Source: Charina bottae
Lineage: Eukaryota > Chordata > Lepidosauria > Squamata > Charinaidae
Assembly (NCBI GenBank): GCA_023362775.1
Contig: JALMGJ010000025.1
Coordinates: forward strand, 8,595,501 to 8,659,500
DNA: 64,000 bases
Direction: 5' to 3'
Both the position numbers and the translations under genes were made by a program. This document shows positions 11,633-24,462 of this stretch, piece after piece. The notes below the pieces were generated by a model, which saw only the letters and a list, made by a program, of their open reading frames with translations, had not been told where the DNA came from and searched no databases. The number at the start of each line of letters is the position of its first letter. Within the stretch, counting starts at the first letter, position 1.

Positions 11633-12475
11633 ATTTGGCTCTGGCAGAGGAACAAAGAATACTTTTGAATGTCATAGGATTATCATGAAAAAGCTATTTG
11701 TTTCTATTTCTTGTTCATTTGTTTTTTCTTTCATCATTTTATAGGTTTTAACTTGCACATAAAAGGAATTACTAGAAGATCAGACCTCAATCATTCAGAA
11801 TGTTAGACAAAATGGGAAGGGTTTTGTTAGTTTGAATAATTTCATCTTTAGATACTGTATATATTATACACTAGAATTGATTCTGTAAATTGCTGCATTA
11901 AACAAGTATACTCTGTGAAATCAATCCTCTCCTTTAATAAAATGATATTGTAGTTATTATATTTATTGATCACCTAGTAGAAATAAGAAGATACTGATGC
12001 ATTATTATTTGCTTCTTTTCTAGTTGTTTTGTTAACTTTGGATGCTACCTGTTGTGGCACTGGATTAATATGGGAAATGAATTAACCCCTCCTGCCAGTA
12101 AGTCTATGGCACTGAGTCTATATGTTGGCTACTCCTGGGCCAGTAAAAGAGCTGTGCAAAGACGTTGAAAGGGGGCTTCACAGTATGTAAGAGCCTCTCT
12201 TCAGAGAATTAAAGCAGCCATGTCTTTTGCAAGGCTTATCCAGTTACTTTGTAAGCTGCTTCTGCCTTTCTGCACATGCACATACAGTATATGTAAAGCC
12301 ACTTCATTTCACCAAATCAGAAGAAGCACCCACACATTATGTAAGCTTTGCAGAGATGCGGCTTTTTGGATGATTCAAAGAGAGGTGCTTAATCCATGCT
12401 CCCAAGCTCCTTTGAAGACTTTGCAGAGCTTTATCAGGGAATAGCCTTTATTGGAACATGACAAAATCAATCACT
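11633..12475. other. Unassigned AT-rich sequence
   Basis: No frame or repeat recognised. Confidence 0.4.
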
Positions 12476-12477
12476 TT

Positions 12478-12516
<39 letters not shown>

Positions 12517-12890
12517 TTTTTCACATTTCTATCACTACCTGTCTCCCCCGAAAGGGGGACTCTGGGCGGTTTACAATAAAATCAACAATTAAAACAATAG
12601 AAATATAAAATTACAAACAACAACCAATATAAATAGAGAATAAATAAATAAAAGTCCAAGTGATGAACAGATCTCATTCAATAGTGAGGAAACTATGGCA
12701 CCAGCCACCCCGAGGAAGAACTATTGCCCTTTCCATCCCAGGCAAGGCGGCAGAGCCAGGTCTTCAAATTCTTCTGGAAGGCCGGGAGCGAAGGGGGCAG
12801 AATGTTCCAAAGGGCGGGCACCACTGCAGAGAAGGCCCGCCTCCTGGACCCTGTCAAATGAAATTCCTTTGCCGACGGGGTCCGTACATT
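12476..12890 (-). mobile_element. L2 LINE 3' end fragment
   Basis: On the minus strand it carries the C-terminal L2 coding part (around 12750-12890, reading into the motif region FSAVVPALWNILPP). The 3' UTR follows with AACCGCCCAGAGTCCC near 12565 and a (TAAA)n tail at 12476-12520. It is 5'-truncated with frameshifts. Confidence 0.85.
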
Positions 12891-15388
12891 TTTGTATTAT
12901 TTGTGTGATTATTACTTGTAGACCAACTAACAAACTAGATTCTTGCAACATAATTGATGTAATATTATATGCTGATTCCAATTCCAGCTAGAATATGTTA
13001 GAAAGTGCTACCCAGATCTTACACCCTATTCTTGGAAATGTGAAAAGTGTACACACTTTTTCCACAGCCTTCAGGTACAGCTATGGGAGACATGACCCCA
13101 GAAAGGAGTATTTGCAGTATCTGTATCATTACTGCTACAGAGGAAAATACTTTAAAGAAAACAAGAAAAAAGCAGCACAGAAAGATGCTCTCTGGTGCTT
13201 TCTATCATGAATGAAGCTGGACGTGGATTGCGTGAGAGAGAATAACATGTCCAAGGCTACCCAATTACGCACATAGAGGAGTGGGTTTTTGGAAGTCAAG
13301 CTTTCTGTATTCAAATTCATGAACTACAGCACGTTTAAATTATTACAAATAGCTAAGAGTAGATCAAGCATTTGTAGCTGGGCTATTTGTGTTCTGATAA
13401 CTGTAGAGTCAAGGGACATGTCAGCAGTACCCATGTCTTGAGTCTGCTTTTATTTCTACCTTTCCAGTGGTTGCTTCCTTGACCTCTAAAGGTTTTCTTG
13501 ATCTTGTTTTTTGTTTTAGAGAGAGGATGTAGTATATCAGCCAGTGAAAGCAAAGCTGCACTAAGCGTAGAAGAGTCCCAGTGGGTCATTGCTCTAAAAA
13601 TAAAAGGTTAGGTGGATCAATGGCTATGTAAACAAGGACGGAAGAAGCTCTTCCAATGTACAAATTAGCTTTCTGCATTAGGGTCTGCACAAAGTTACTT
13701 CCTGGGGGAAAATTCTGCACTTACACTATAAAACTAGGTAGAAGTCTGTACTGAAATGCATGAATTCTAGCAAAGAGTTCTCAACATGTCAGCTGAATTC
13801 AGTGTCAACTACACCATTGTTAGTGTGTGTGTGCGTGCGCGCACATGAGGTCTTCAAATTGGGATTGCACATAATTAATTCAGTATATATTATCTGGCCA
13901 TAATGATCTATTAAGAATTGTGTGTGTGCATGTATGTGAAGTGCTTCTAGGCCAAACCCAAAGGAATTCCGGAAATGCCTTTTAGGATGTCATTCAGCTA
14001 TTTCTTGTCTTAATGCAATGATTAGAATGAGTTATTAGAGATTAAGTCACTTTTGCCCATCTGACTTCCATGCAATAAAATACAAAGACTTAACTTGATT
14101 GTCTAGGGATCTGAAAGGGCCATGCTTCACAAGTATTTAGACTTAGGCCTGTCTGAGGTTTAACCAAGTAATTTGCATGTGCCTATGCATCAGTTTCAGG
14201 GAGATGATTACTTTAGATGTATATTTAATCTTGAAAGGCGGATGCTGCTGATTTGAGTTTCACAAATGCTGGCTGATTGTAACAATCCATGTCTGCTTGT
14301 AACATTAGCATATATAATTTTTTCAGGCTCCAAATGTTCTTGATCATTTAGATGCTTTTATAAGCATGTAGATTATTAGACCTTGTTTCCTGTGGATTGA
14401 GTTTGTTGCTGTCAGTACAAAAAAAACTACAAAGATGAAGGAAATGAACGAATACTTCTGGAGTCTGAAAACTTGGAAAATGTTAATCGTAATTAATATT
14501 CCCCAAGTATATGAATGCTATATAGGCACCAGGCTAGAAACCAGAGAACATGAATTCTCTCCTGCCTTTGGGACAGAGTCAGCTGGGTGGCTTTCATCCA
14601 GAGACACTCTCTCAGGCTTAGGAAGGAAAGCAAGGGTAAACTATGTCTGAAAAATATTGTCAAGAAAACTGCATCTATTTCTCCATGTAGTCACCAGAAG
14701 CCAAGATTACTTGAAGGCACCCCCTACCCCCCATCCCCACATGTTTCACAAAAAAACAGCTGCATAAAGTTCTATTTTAAGAAAATGTTTTAGTAATATC
14801 TAATGTTTTTAGTAACTTTGTAATACAATCAGAGGTTGAGAATGCATTCGGATTGCGGTGATAGTAAAGGTCTAAGATTCTGTTCTTTTAGCAGTACCAT
14901 CTGTTGGGCAAGTATTTCTACTTTTAAATCAGCATATTAATTTAATGATGCAATTTTATGTTTAGGGATAACAATTCTCCTTTTAAAAATATCATTACAA
15001 GCAGAGATGGAATGTTTGTTTTAATATGTTGTGTCCAAGTGTACTTTAAGAAAGATAATTCCTTAGTGTTTTGGGTGAAAGAGATTAGTATCTCTTGTCA
15101 TTTTTTTTCGATCAATTATGGCAAGATTAGATTGAAGGCTCCTTCATATATGGTTTGGTATTTGTCATCATATACTACATTTACTGAAAATCAGTGATTG
15201 AAAATCAAGATGCATTATAAAGACCAAAAAGCACATTTCCTATACCAAAGGTGCCTTCTCAGGTAAGTAAGTAGAAATTAGAATTTTAAAAGTTGTATAT
15301 TTTTAATTGAATGGCTCAAAGTGAGAATTGTGAACAATGGTTTTATCTGAATTCATATGAAACTGAAGGAAGTTTAATTAAAATTCAG
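12891..15388. other. Unassigned AT-rich sequence
   Basis: No coding domain seen. A short TG/CG alternating tract (GTGTGTGTGTGCGTGCGCGC) near 13825-13845 could adopt Z-DNA. Other frames are short and featureless. Confidence 0.4.
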
Positions 15389-16085
15389 ACTGATTGATTG
15401 ATTGATTGATTGATTGATATGATGTATACGGCTGCCTAACTCATAAACTGCAACTTTGAGTGGCTGACACAGGATTAAGAACATAAAATAAAATAATCAA
15501 TATATGTAAAACACAAAAACCATAATGCACAACACAATACAGTACAACTAAGGGCAAATTGGATGTGGTTATTAATTATAGACATTTTGGGTGTCAGTGA
15601 ACTGAAATGGACTGGAATGGGCTACTTCACATCAGATGACCACCAGATATACAGTACTACTGTGGACAAGAGGACCACAGAAGAAATGGAGTATGCTGAT
15701 GCTAGGGAAAGTGGAAGGCAAAAGGAAGAGGGGCTGACCAAGGGCAAGATGGATGGATGATATTCTGGAGGTGATGGACTCAACCTTGGGGGAGCTGGGG
15801 GTGGCGATGACCAACAGGAAGCTCTGGCGTGGGCTGGTCCATGAAGTCACAAAGAGTCAGAAGCGACTGAACGAATAAACAACAACAAAAAGGGCCAAAA
15901 CACAATATATTAACATTCCCCAAATTGTTTCAGGATAGGCTCATTCAGCACCTTGGCCCAATGCACAGTGGGGGGAAAAAACAGGTTTTCAAAGCCAAAA
16001 AGGTGAGGGCCATTCTAATTTTGGAAGCATGCTGTTTCAAAAGGCAGGCACTGTGACAGAGAAGGCACTTCCTTCTTTACATAAG
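15389..16085 (-). mobile_element. Old L2 LINE 3' end, split by BovB
   Basis: The left part (15389-about 15560) starts with the (TGAT)n tail followed by an L2-type 3' UTR. The right part (about 15894-16085) holds a decayed C-terminal segment with GGCAGGCACTGTGACAGAGA, which matches the same segment in the better L2 copies. The two parts flank a BovB insertion. Confidence 0.65.
15560..15893 (+). mobile_element. Internally gutted BovB (RTE) LINE
   Basis: The left third encodes a BovB endonuclease stretch (IDILGVSELKWTGMGYFTS, then DDHQIY). It then jumps straight to the last ~200 bp of BovB (GKVEGKRKR-like region, then DRKLWRGLVHEVTKSQKRLNE and an (AAC)n tail). The rest of the endonuclease and all of the RT are missing. 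Imperfect flanking repeats AAGGGCAAA (about 15552) and AAGGGCCAAA (about 15889) suggest the target duplication. It is not autonomous. Confidence 0.8.
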
Positions 16086-16439
16086 AACTGTCGTTTTTCT
16101 TAATTTTCTCAAATTACATTTTCTTATTTTCTTAATGGCAGTTCTTACAATCCATTGTTTAGATAATATCCACAGACTATAAGAAAATAGTTAAGAACTT
16201 TTGAAAATGGAAGCAAGAATTTCATTAGTTAAACCTCAATCATTGGAAATGTATTTGATCATCACAAATCCATGTTGAATCAGCATATTGTTATGTTTAT
16301 GTAACCTAGATTAATGTAGGGATAAAAATAGCCAACTATTTACTCTCTCTCCCTCTCACTCACACACTCTCTTGGGCATCTATGCATTTAAAATTGATCA
16401 GATTCTGCACAGTTTGAAATTTCTCTTTCCAGTAATTGG
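16086..16439. other. Unassigned AT-rich sequence
   Basis: Contains a short CTCTCACTCACACACTCTC tract near 16350; nothing else recognised. Confidence 0.35.
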
Positions 16440-17940
16440 GATTAAAACATAAGTCATATAGCAATACATAATCAATAAAAACTACAGTGTGATCCTCATA
16501 AGATATACAAGATTGTACTACTCATTAAAACGTGCTGCTTCTTCTACCCCAGGAACAAATAATCACACCTCTATTCAATTTCCAAATGCCTGGCAGAAAA
16601 GCCAGATCTTAATTGACTTTTGGAAAATGAAAAGGACAGGGTTATTCTTATTTCTAGGAGTAAGCTGTTCCAGAGGTGGGAGGCCCTAACCAAGAAAGTT
16701 CACCTCCAGTTCCCCGCAGGTCAACACTGCCCAGGAGGAGGGACCATAATATGCCCTCCCTCTTTAATATCATTGGATGGGCAGATTCCACACAGAGCAG
16801 GAAATCTTGATACCACCAGTTCCTAAGCCATGAAGGGCTTTAAAGGTAACAACCAGCATTTTGAAATATGGCCAGAAGTGTGCAGGTAAACCAAGCTGTG
16901 TAGTAGAGGCATTATACAGGCAAACCAAATAGAGCCCATCATTACTTGGGCTGCTACATTTTGGACCAGCTGCAGCTTCCAAATGGCTTCAAAGAGCAGC
17001 TCTATATACAGTAAAGCAGAATGCAAGAGTCCAGATGTGAGGAGATAAGGACACGAGGGACTGTTATTAAAGTGTCCCATTACAAGGGCCACAACAGGCA
17101 CATAGGCCAAAGTTGTGTAAGGCCTCCTTGCCACAGTTTCATCTGCTGTGTGAATTGGCAGCCCAGAAGGACCTAGTGTGTTCTAGAGGAGTTTGCACAA
17201 TTCCTCCAGAACTAAAGAAGGTCTTACTCCAGAATCACAAGGCTTCCAAATCCATATCTACTTCATCTTGCTGAGATTAAGTTTGAGCATGTTTCACCCC
17301 ATCCACATCCTAATAGCCTCCAGATGCTGAGATGGAATTTTGACTGCAGCTCCTGTTCAGCCTAGTGTGTTGATATACAACTATCATCAGCATATTGATG
17401 AAACTTCACCCTGTGTCAATGAATGGCATCCCCCCAGTGGCACCATGTAGATCAAAGAATAAGGGGGCCAAGGCATGTGGCATCTTAAATCACAGAACCT
17501 GAGGTCTTGAACTCTTTCTTCTGCCCAATTGACTGGAACTGCACACTCAGGAAGGCAAAGAATCATGGTAACACACTTCCTCTCCCACTCCCAGCTGTTA
17601 CAGTTGGTCCAGGAGGATACCATGATTGATGGTATTGAAAGAAACTGAGAAATACAGCAAGGCAAGAAGAGTTACACTCCCCCTATTGCAGTTCTGCTAC
17701 TGGTCACTACAAGGGCAGCCAACGTAGTCTCTGTATAATAACTTCACTGTATCCTGACTGAAGAGGGTCCAGATAATCAATTTCAACCAGTATCTCTGCA
17801 GCTGCAGCCTCCCACCTCCTCAACAACCTTCCTCCCAGAAGGGAAGATTGGAGACTGGGTTGAGGGATGGCTGCTTGAGCTTGGGGCACACCTTCACCAA
17901 CTTCAACTAGTTGGCACTGCCCACTGTCCAAAGTATTAAC
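16440..17940 (-). mobile_element. Old, highly diverged L2 LINE
   Basis: Minus-strand translation gives broken L2 motifs in the expected order. YLDPLQSGYSE lies near 17760. A decayed motif A to motif C region spans 17650-17350. The C-terminal equivalents ALLYIELLFEAIWKLQLVQN and FKMLVVTFKALHGLGTG lie near 17010 and 16850. Stops and frameshifts are frequent, so it is clearly older than the 9.5 and 41.3 kb copies. The left boundary is approximate. Confidence 0.8.
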
Positions 17941-20900
17941 TACCATTCATACACAGCTTCCTATCACCTCTCTGATTTTCATCAAACAGGTAGGAGTCAC
18001 ATTGAACAGGTGGGAGTCAAGTCCACAGATGGCAGAGCTAATGTCACAAAGAACTCTACACACTCACTCGAGATTGACAGGCTTGAATACATTCCATATG
18101 ATATCACACTATTGCTTGCCTTTGATGTCAAGTGTCAATAATGCTTCCATGTTGAGTTTTCACCTCCCCAGTCAATTTACACAAACACGTAGCTATGTGC
18201 CTTACAAAATATGTTTTTATATATTGTAATCCTGCATATCTGATTGCAGGAAGCCCATGCTCATATCAACTCTTTGTTCCTATATTGCAAACATGTTCTT
18301 TAGGCAGATAATGAAGGAATAATTTATTTTTAAAAAGTTATTATTAGTTGAATCCAATTAATTCCTTCTCCTTATGGAAATGGGAAGTGTTCAATTCCCA
18401 CTTACCCCGCAGTTCTCCATATACTATCAAAATCTCTTCTGATTTCATGGAGGAGTATCTGCAGGGGCAAGAGGGAGCACTTATTACCCAGGGCTTACTG
18501 GAGCAAAGATTTAGATGGGGTGGGTGGCTGGCAGTTCTAGGACAGAGCAGAAGACATTGTGTAACATTTCGTTCCACCTGATTTCTTAATTTTATATAGA
18601 TATCAACATGTGTCAATCCTTCTGTTAAAATAAGAGATTGCTCTTCTTTCATTTTGTTCCTCTTTGTAGGCCTTGAAATTGTATTATCCCATAGATACAT
18701 GTCACTTATAAATAAGCCTCATCTCAAGCTCAGCTTTTCATGCTGTTTTCACCTTTTCAAATTCTCTCCCTAACATCTATTTTGTGTTTCAATTATAGCG
18801 ATATGACTGGATGGATTTTTCCCCCCAGATTCTTCCCTTGTAACTCAGTGTCTACCTAGGTTTTATTTAGCTTACTACATGTTGTTGTGCTATGTCTGCT
18901 TATACTAACAGATGGTTCTTAATCTCTTAACCTGCTACTTATGATATAATACAGCACAGTTAATTATATGCTCTGCATAATGTAACTCAGAACTCCATGA
19001 GATGAAAGTAGCTTATGAATTTTCTCTAGTATCATGTTTGCAATCTCATTATTTTAGAGGTTTAAACTGATTTAGTTTAGGTGACCTCATGTTAAGATGT
19101 CTTCCAAGCAAACTGTGGGTTTTATCCTGGAATTTAGTTTAGTTTCACCAGTCATCATGGTGAAAGGGAATAGAACTGGATAGTGGCATCCAACCACTTT
19201 TGAAAAGGATTAGAGAACTGTAGATCCTTCAATGGTTATAATCAGTTGCAAAAATAGAAATCTCTATATTCTTAGAAGATGTATATATTTTATAAAACTT
19301 CTTTGCTACTCTTTCAAAATACCTCTGAGTGGTACACCATATGGAAACATTAAAACATCCAACTCTTTACAACTACCACTACCCTCCCAACAAAGAAGAA
19401 GCTCATCACCACCATAACCCACCATAAAAATATCAAAATATAACCAAAAATTGCTGCCCATTTGATTTAAATGTTGACAATATTCTTGTCAATCGAGAGA
19501 TAAGGTTCATCTTAAATAAATCATGGTTATCTTTGCAGGGGCATTTGGAAAGACTGTAGGCATGAACACATGATAGATCAGGATGTACTGGTAGGTCTCT
19601 GAGGATTCATAGTAGTTTGGCAAATAGAAGAGATCCAGAAGATTCCATCCCTCCCAATCTAAAAACAATGCGGTGAAAGGTTTGTATGAACTTGGTTCTG
19701 GTTCTTGTTCTGACTGCAGAAGGGTGGGCTTCAACACTGGATGTCCACGTACTTTTGCTCATAGATTCTAATTAAGCAAGCCTTGTGACTATCTTCCCAA
19801 ACCACCTCAGCATTTTATAGAACCTAATGTTAATATCTACAACTAGACCCACATTCCCTTGAAACTGTAACTAAATTTTAACATTTTTTCCTCCCCTTTA
19901 TGCTTTACTTCCTGTCTTGCCTAATAAAGGATTATTGAGAACTCTACCACTTGCATACTATTTTGTGATCCTGAACTGTCTGACTTAATAAAGGTATTGC
20001 CATAATAATGGAACTTGGATCATTATTCCAATGCTTACTGTATATAGTGTCAAGTCGCAGATAATGGATGGAGTCTAATGTCATATGATGAAGCAAGAGA
20101 ATGTGCATGGCTGATGCTGATCTCAGCATCATATAAAACCAAGGCTTTTATGTATACTTCATATATTTTCAGTATTTGGTTTCTACAAGGATAGCATGCC
20201 CTGTAAAAGGCATTCTAAATAGAGTCTTCTTCTTCTTAAGTCTGCTACTATTTTTAAAGACCTTCCCAAACTGCATTATTCAAACAGGACAAGAAATTAC
20301 AAGCATATATAATGGTGATAAATGGAACAATTCCCCTTCACTGGAGCCTTTACAAATGTGTAATAGTGTTGAGCCCTCCAAATTGACTCCTTTGTATTAA
20401 TGAGTGTTGGCAGCTGATCGAGTTTCAAAGTCTTAGACTTCACTCCTGACACTTGTTTGGCTTATAGTAATGAAGTGAGTAACAGTGGATACTTCCATAA
20501 AAGCATTCCTCTCCCACCCCCACCCCCTGCCCAATCAGTATTATCTATATATTTCCTTAGGTGTTTTCCCCCTGCTGAGTCCATTACTAAATGCTGAAGG
20601 ATAGTCCTGCCACAGCAGTACTGTTCAATAGACCTTGAAATTAGCAAGGGGAACTATGGCTGTCTGACAGCTACTCCTATCATGGCCACCAAGTTTGAAC
20701 AAGAAGCAGAAGCTATTCTCCCTCACAGGAGAAATAAGGTTCATGGAAATATTAAAGAAATGTGAATGCCATTGCCGGCATGGCAACACTTTGCAGTAAT
20801 TGGCTTTTTGTGATTCATGCTGGTTTGAATTCAGGAAACCACAAATAGAAAGCCTAAAAGCATTAGATTGGGAAATGGCTCTTTTTTCTGAAGAAGTAGG

Positions 20901-21292
20901 AAAAGATGAGAAGCTCACTGATATAAATTTTGTTTTAATTTACAAGTTGGTTTCTCTAAAATGTTCTGTGAAACCATGCTAAGAAGATCCCTCACCTTTT
21001 TACTGATGTTTAATATGATCTATCTTCTGAATGTCAGATGAATCCATTAACACCCTAAATAAAAGGGATATGTTGCTATTAATCTTGCACTTTCCCTGCT
21101 TTGGTTTTTTTCTTAAACTAAATGTAGATCTAGCCAAACAGAACAAATTCAATGGACATTGGTCATTTCTGACATATTCGGCTGCTTCTGTAATTGTGAT
21201 AATGCAGGGAAAATTGGCAGTCATATTTAGTCTTCTGAGATGGATAATATTCAGCATCCCTCAATATTTAAGGCTTTAAAAAACAAAGTATG

Positions 21293-21324
<32 letters not shown>

Positions 21325-22400
21325 GAGTGATTGTCATGCAAGTTTACAGTATATTTGTGTTTCTGTTTCCATATTTTTCTAACTTACTTTTTACACTACA
21401 CCGACCCACTTACGTTTTGCACTATATTGCACAATGTTCCCACCCTCATTCTGTATGTGATGTGCCCCAGCATTCTTTTTAGGACGTTCCAGAGAGAGGC
21501 AATAATTGGCTGACTTTGGAAAGAATCAGGGATTCAGCAGCCATGATTATAAGCAATCCCTCTGATGCTACCAAGGAGCAGAGACACTGGTTTCCCATGT
21601 GGTATCTCAGTGGTGGATTATGAAATCATTGATATATGCTGCACATAAAAACACATTCTTAATTCTGATATACCCAGGTAGTGGCCATAGATCTCTAAAA
21701 TACATCCAAGGGTTCAGCTTCATCCTTGAAGAATGATGAAGAATCCTCTAGATGGGCATGAGAAGGACTAAGAATACTAGCTGAGAATCTCTGGTCCAAA
21801 CTCTTGTGGGACTACTGCAGCTCTACCTACTTGCTGCATAGTTCACAATGTTAGCCAGACCCAACATCTTGAATATGTTAAAGTTATTTGTTAAAGTTAT
21901 TCTATGTAAGATTCAAACAAATGGATTTTCTTCACTATGAATCTCTAGCCTGGAAAGTGGAATTTTCCAAGTTCCTCTGCTGTAAGCGTTTCCCATAACA
22001 AAAAAGCAGTAAACAACAGATGTGCTTTTCTCTAGTCAAAACAAATGTGATAACAATCCTTTTCCCATGAGAACAGCGTCCCGAGGGAAAGCCAATATGC
22101 AACACCACCATCCCATGGCGGTTTATAGTAAGTACAACTGTTACTAAAATGTTAAGCTGAAAAATGGCCTAGCCAATCAGAATGTTGAACCATGGGTATA
22201 ATTCAACTATGAACTATGGGTACTCATCTCACTCATGTTTTTTTCTATGCTTCTTTTGACTGCTATCTACATGTACTTTGTATCTGAACTGTAACTACGC
22301 CTGGTCTTTGCACAGACCATGATTTTTCCTTTCCTCACTTCTGGTGATGGAACTCTGCGTATGCTTTGTTTTTTCCTTTTTGCAATAATGCACCATATAT
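17941..22400. other. Unassigned AT-rich sequence, longest gap
   Basis: About 4.4 kb without a recognisable protein domain or repeat family apart from one CA microsatellite. ATG frames of 60-118 codons occur but overlap one another on both strands and lack motifs, so I treat them as chance. Confidence 0.45.
21293..21325. repeat. (CG)n(CA)n microsatellite
   Basis: A short CGCGCG run followed by about 12 CA units. Confidence 0.95.
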
Positions 22401-23117
22401 ATGACGAAGGTGAAAGAAGAAAGTGCAAAAGCTGGGTTGCAGTTAAACCTCAAAAAAACCAAGATTATGGCAACGAGCTTGATTGATGACTGGCAAATAG
22501 AGGGAGAAAAAGTGGAGGCAGTGACAGACTTTGTATTTCTAGGCTCAAAGATTACTGCAGACGCTGACTGCAGCCAGGAAATCAGAAGACGTCTACTTCT
22601 TGGGAGGAGAGCAATGGCAAATTTTGATAAAATAGTTAAGAGCAGAGACCTCACACTGACAACAAAGGTCCGCATAGTTAAAGCAATGGTATTCCCTGTA
22701 GTAACCTATGGCTGCGAGAGCTGGACCATAAGGAAGGCTGAGCGAAGGAAGATAGATGCTTTTGAACTGTGGTGTTGGAGGAAAATTCTGAGAGTGCCTT
22801 GGACTGCAAGAAGATCAAACCAGTCCATACTCCAGGAAATCAAGCCAGACTGCTCACTTGAGGGAATGATATTAAAGGCAAAACTGAAGTACTTTGGCCA
22901 CATAATGAGAAGACAGGATACCCTGGAGAAGAAGCTGATGCTAGGGAAAGTGGAAGGCAAAAGGAAAAGGGGCCGACCAAGGGCAAGATGGATGGATAGT
23001 ATTCTGGAGGTGACGGACTCAACCATTGGGGAGCTGGGGATGGTGACGGCCGACAGAAAGCTCTGGCATGGACTGGTCCATGAAGTCACGAAGAGTCGGA
23101 AACAACTGAATGAATAA
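22401..23117 (+). CDS. BovB RT C-terminal domain, open 238 codons
   Basis: Uninterrupted frame. It opens with VKEESAKAGLQLNLKKTKIM (the RT segment after motif C), then FLGSKITADADCSQEIRRRL (thumb), VFPVVTYGCESWTIRKAE and DAFELWCWRKILRVPWTARR (conserved C-terminal region), and ends GLVHEVTKSRKQLNE at a natural stop. The apparent ATG start is internal to the parent protein, so this is a 3' fragment, not a host gene. The lack of stops over 238 codons suggests a fairly recent copy. The minus-strand frame at 22706-23131 is its antisense shadow. Confidence 0.93.
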   Translation: MTKVKEESAKAGLQLNLKKTKIMATSLIDDWQIEGEKVEAVTDFVFLGSKITADADCSQEIRRRLLLGRRAMANFDKIVKSRDLTLTTKVRIVKAMVFPVVTYGCESWTIRKAERRKIDAFELWCWRKILRVPWTARRSNQSILQEIKPDCSLEGMILKAKLKYFGHIMRRQDTLEKKLMLGKVEGKRKRGRPRARWMDSILEVTDSTIGELGMVTADRKLWHGLVHEVTKSRKQLNE

Positions 23118-23127
23118 ACAACAACAA
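22401..23127 (+). mobile_element. BovB (RTE) LINE 3' half
   Basis: 5'-truncated just after the position of the RT catalytic YADD motif. It retains the RT thumb, the C-terminal domain and the diagnostic 3' end (TGAAGTCACGAAGAGTCGG, then (AACAAC)n). Imperfect repeats ACCATATAT before and ACCATACAT after may be a decayed target duplication. BovB is the partner LINE for Sauria SINEs. Confidence 0.93.
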
Positions 23128-23659
23128 CCATACATCCATTATTGCCTTATGCTATCAATAAAGATATTGTTAGCCTTAAAACACGTTGTTTGGATTACTC
23201 CATGCCTGGAACCCCAATAGCCAGCTGCACCCCACAGAATATAGATGAAACTCTTGATCTGTTCACTACTCTTATCCAAATCCAACAAGGAAGAGTCCAA
23301 ATCGTATTTTAAAGATTTATTTTGGAAAGAAAACTTTAGTTTAAGACCATACTCATGTTTCTGATTGTTGCTTACAGACAGTACCAACTGAATGTTTACA
23401 TGAATATAGAGGTCAACCAGGATTTACATGTAATCAAGTTGGGCTTCAAGGATGTTGACCTGTATCCACTCTGAAAGCTGTCACGTATATACCCCAAATC
23501 TTGTGCCACCCTAAGATATAATCATTATCATACTGAAGCCTATTTGTATTATTAAGGGACAGGCAAGAAGCATTTATGGTTCGTTGGTTCTTTTTTATTC
23601 AGAGAATTATAAAGGAACAATTGTACAATGAGGTTGAAGTAGAATTTGGGGGGTCATCC
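23128..23659. other. Unassigned sequence
   Basis: No feature recognised; may include the upstream part of the neighbouring LTR-like segment. Confidence 0.35.
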
Positions 23660-24240
23660 TGAAAAAGCCCCTAACCTAGATATAACTTCTCTGAGAAAAC
23701 GAAGCACTAGCTCAGCTATAAATTAATTAGATGCAAGAAACACTTGATTGAAGGAGAAAATGGGATTAGGGTAGGCAAGTAAATTGCCCCTTCCTCAAAG
23801 GCACTTACTTTCTCCCCACATGCACTTTCTCAAAGGAAAATAAACTGCTAGCTCAGCCATAAAACACCGAGACACAAAGAATGCTGATTCAGATAAGTAG
23901 AAGTGCTGAGAAGCAAGGACACCCAAGGAAAGTAACATCTCATCGAAAGTCACTCGGAGACTCCTTTGTTTAGCTCAAGTAAACCACTGTATTCACTGCA
24001 TTATATCTCCATCCTGACTTCACTAACACACATTTTGCCGTAACTCAATCGAATTGTTTGTGGTACTCATTGAATGCATATCGTAATTTGCATAACTATA
24101 AAAAGGGACTCTAATCTCTCTCATCTGTAGGCTTGTCTTCTCCTCCTGCACTGATCAATAAACCCAATGTGTGCTTCAATAAAGGTATGATGGTCTCTGG
24201 TTTAAAAGGACTCAAAAAGTTTCCTAGAAGATGCTACTTT
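23660..24240 (+). mobile_element. Candidate ERV-type solo LTR
   Basis: It has a promoter and poly(A) layout typical of an LTR. A strong TATA box (CTATAAAAAGGG) lies at about 24096. Some 60 bp downstream is AATAAA at 24157-24162, with a second AATAAA at 24178-24183, followed by a GT-rich stretch. Upstream is a repeated phrase, ACTAGCTCAGC(T/C)ATAAA versus GCTAGCTCAGCCATAAAA. I could not find clean TG/CA ends with a matching target duplication, so both borders are approximate. No viral gene is present. Confidence 0.45.
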
Positions 24241-24364
24241 GATACATGAAACAAAACAGAGACATGTGACACAGCATGTTACATATGAAGTGGGTATTAT
24301 ATTCATCTACAAGAGAAAAATTAGAATAGATGGCAATATTGTACTGTGCTGATCTATTGTCAAA

Positions 24365-24462
24365 ATATTGATTGGATTGATTATGTGGCATCAAATTGTT
24401 TTCAACTCCTGGAGACCACATACTGTAGATTTTCTCCATATTGTCCAAAATAGCTTGTGTTT
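24365..24462 (-). mobile_element. RTE-like LINE 3' tail fragment
   Basis: Matches the tail at 33.5 kb: GATTGATTATGTGGCATCAA, then CTCCTGGAGACCACATA, then TTTTCTCCAT. Only the last ~100 bp of the element is present. Confidence 0.6.

Noticed and set aside
22706..23131. 141-codon minus-strand frame, and the similar 53548-54090 frame
   Set aside because: Antisense shadows of BovB C-terminal coding. Their similarity to each other reflects the BovB copies.
23482..24271. LTR with TGTCAC / GTGACA ends
   Set aside because: Ends are inverted repeats but the flanks (AAAGC and CAGCA) do not match, so these borders are not supported over others.
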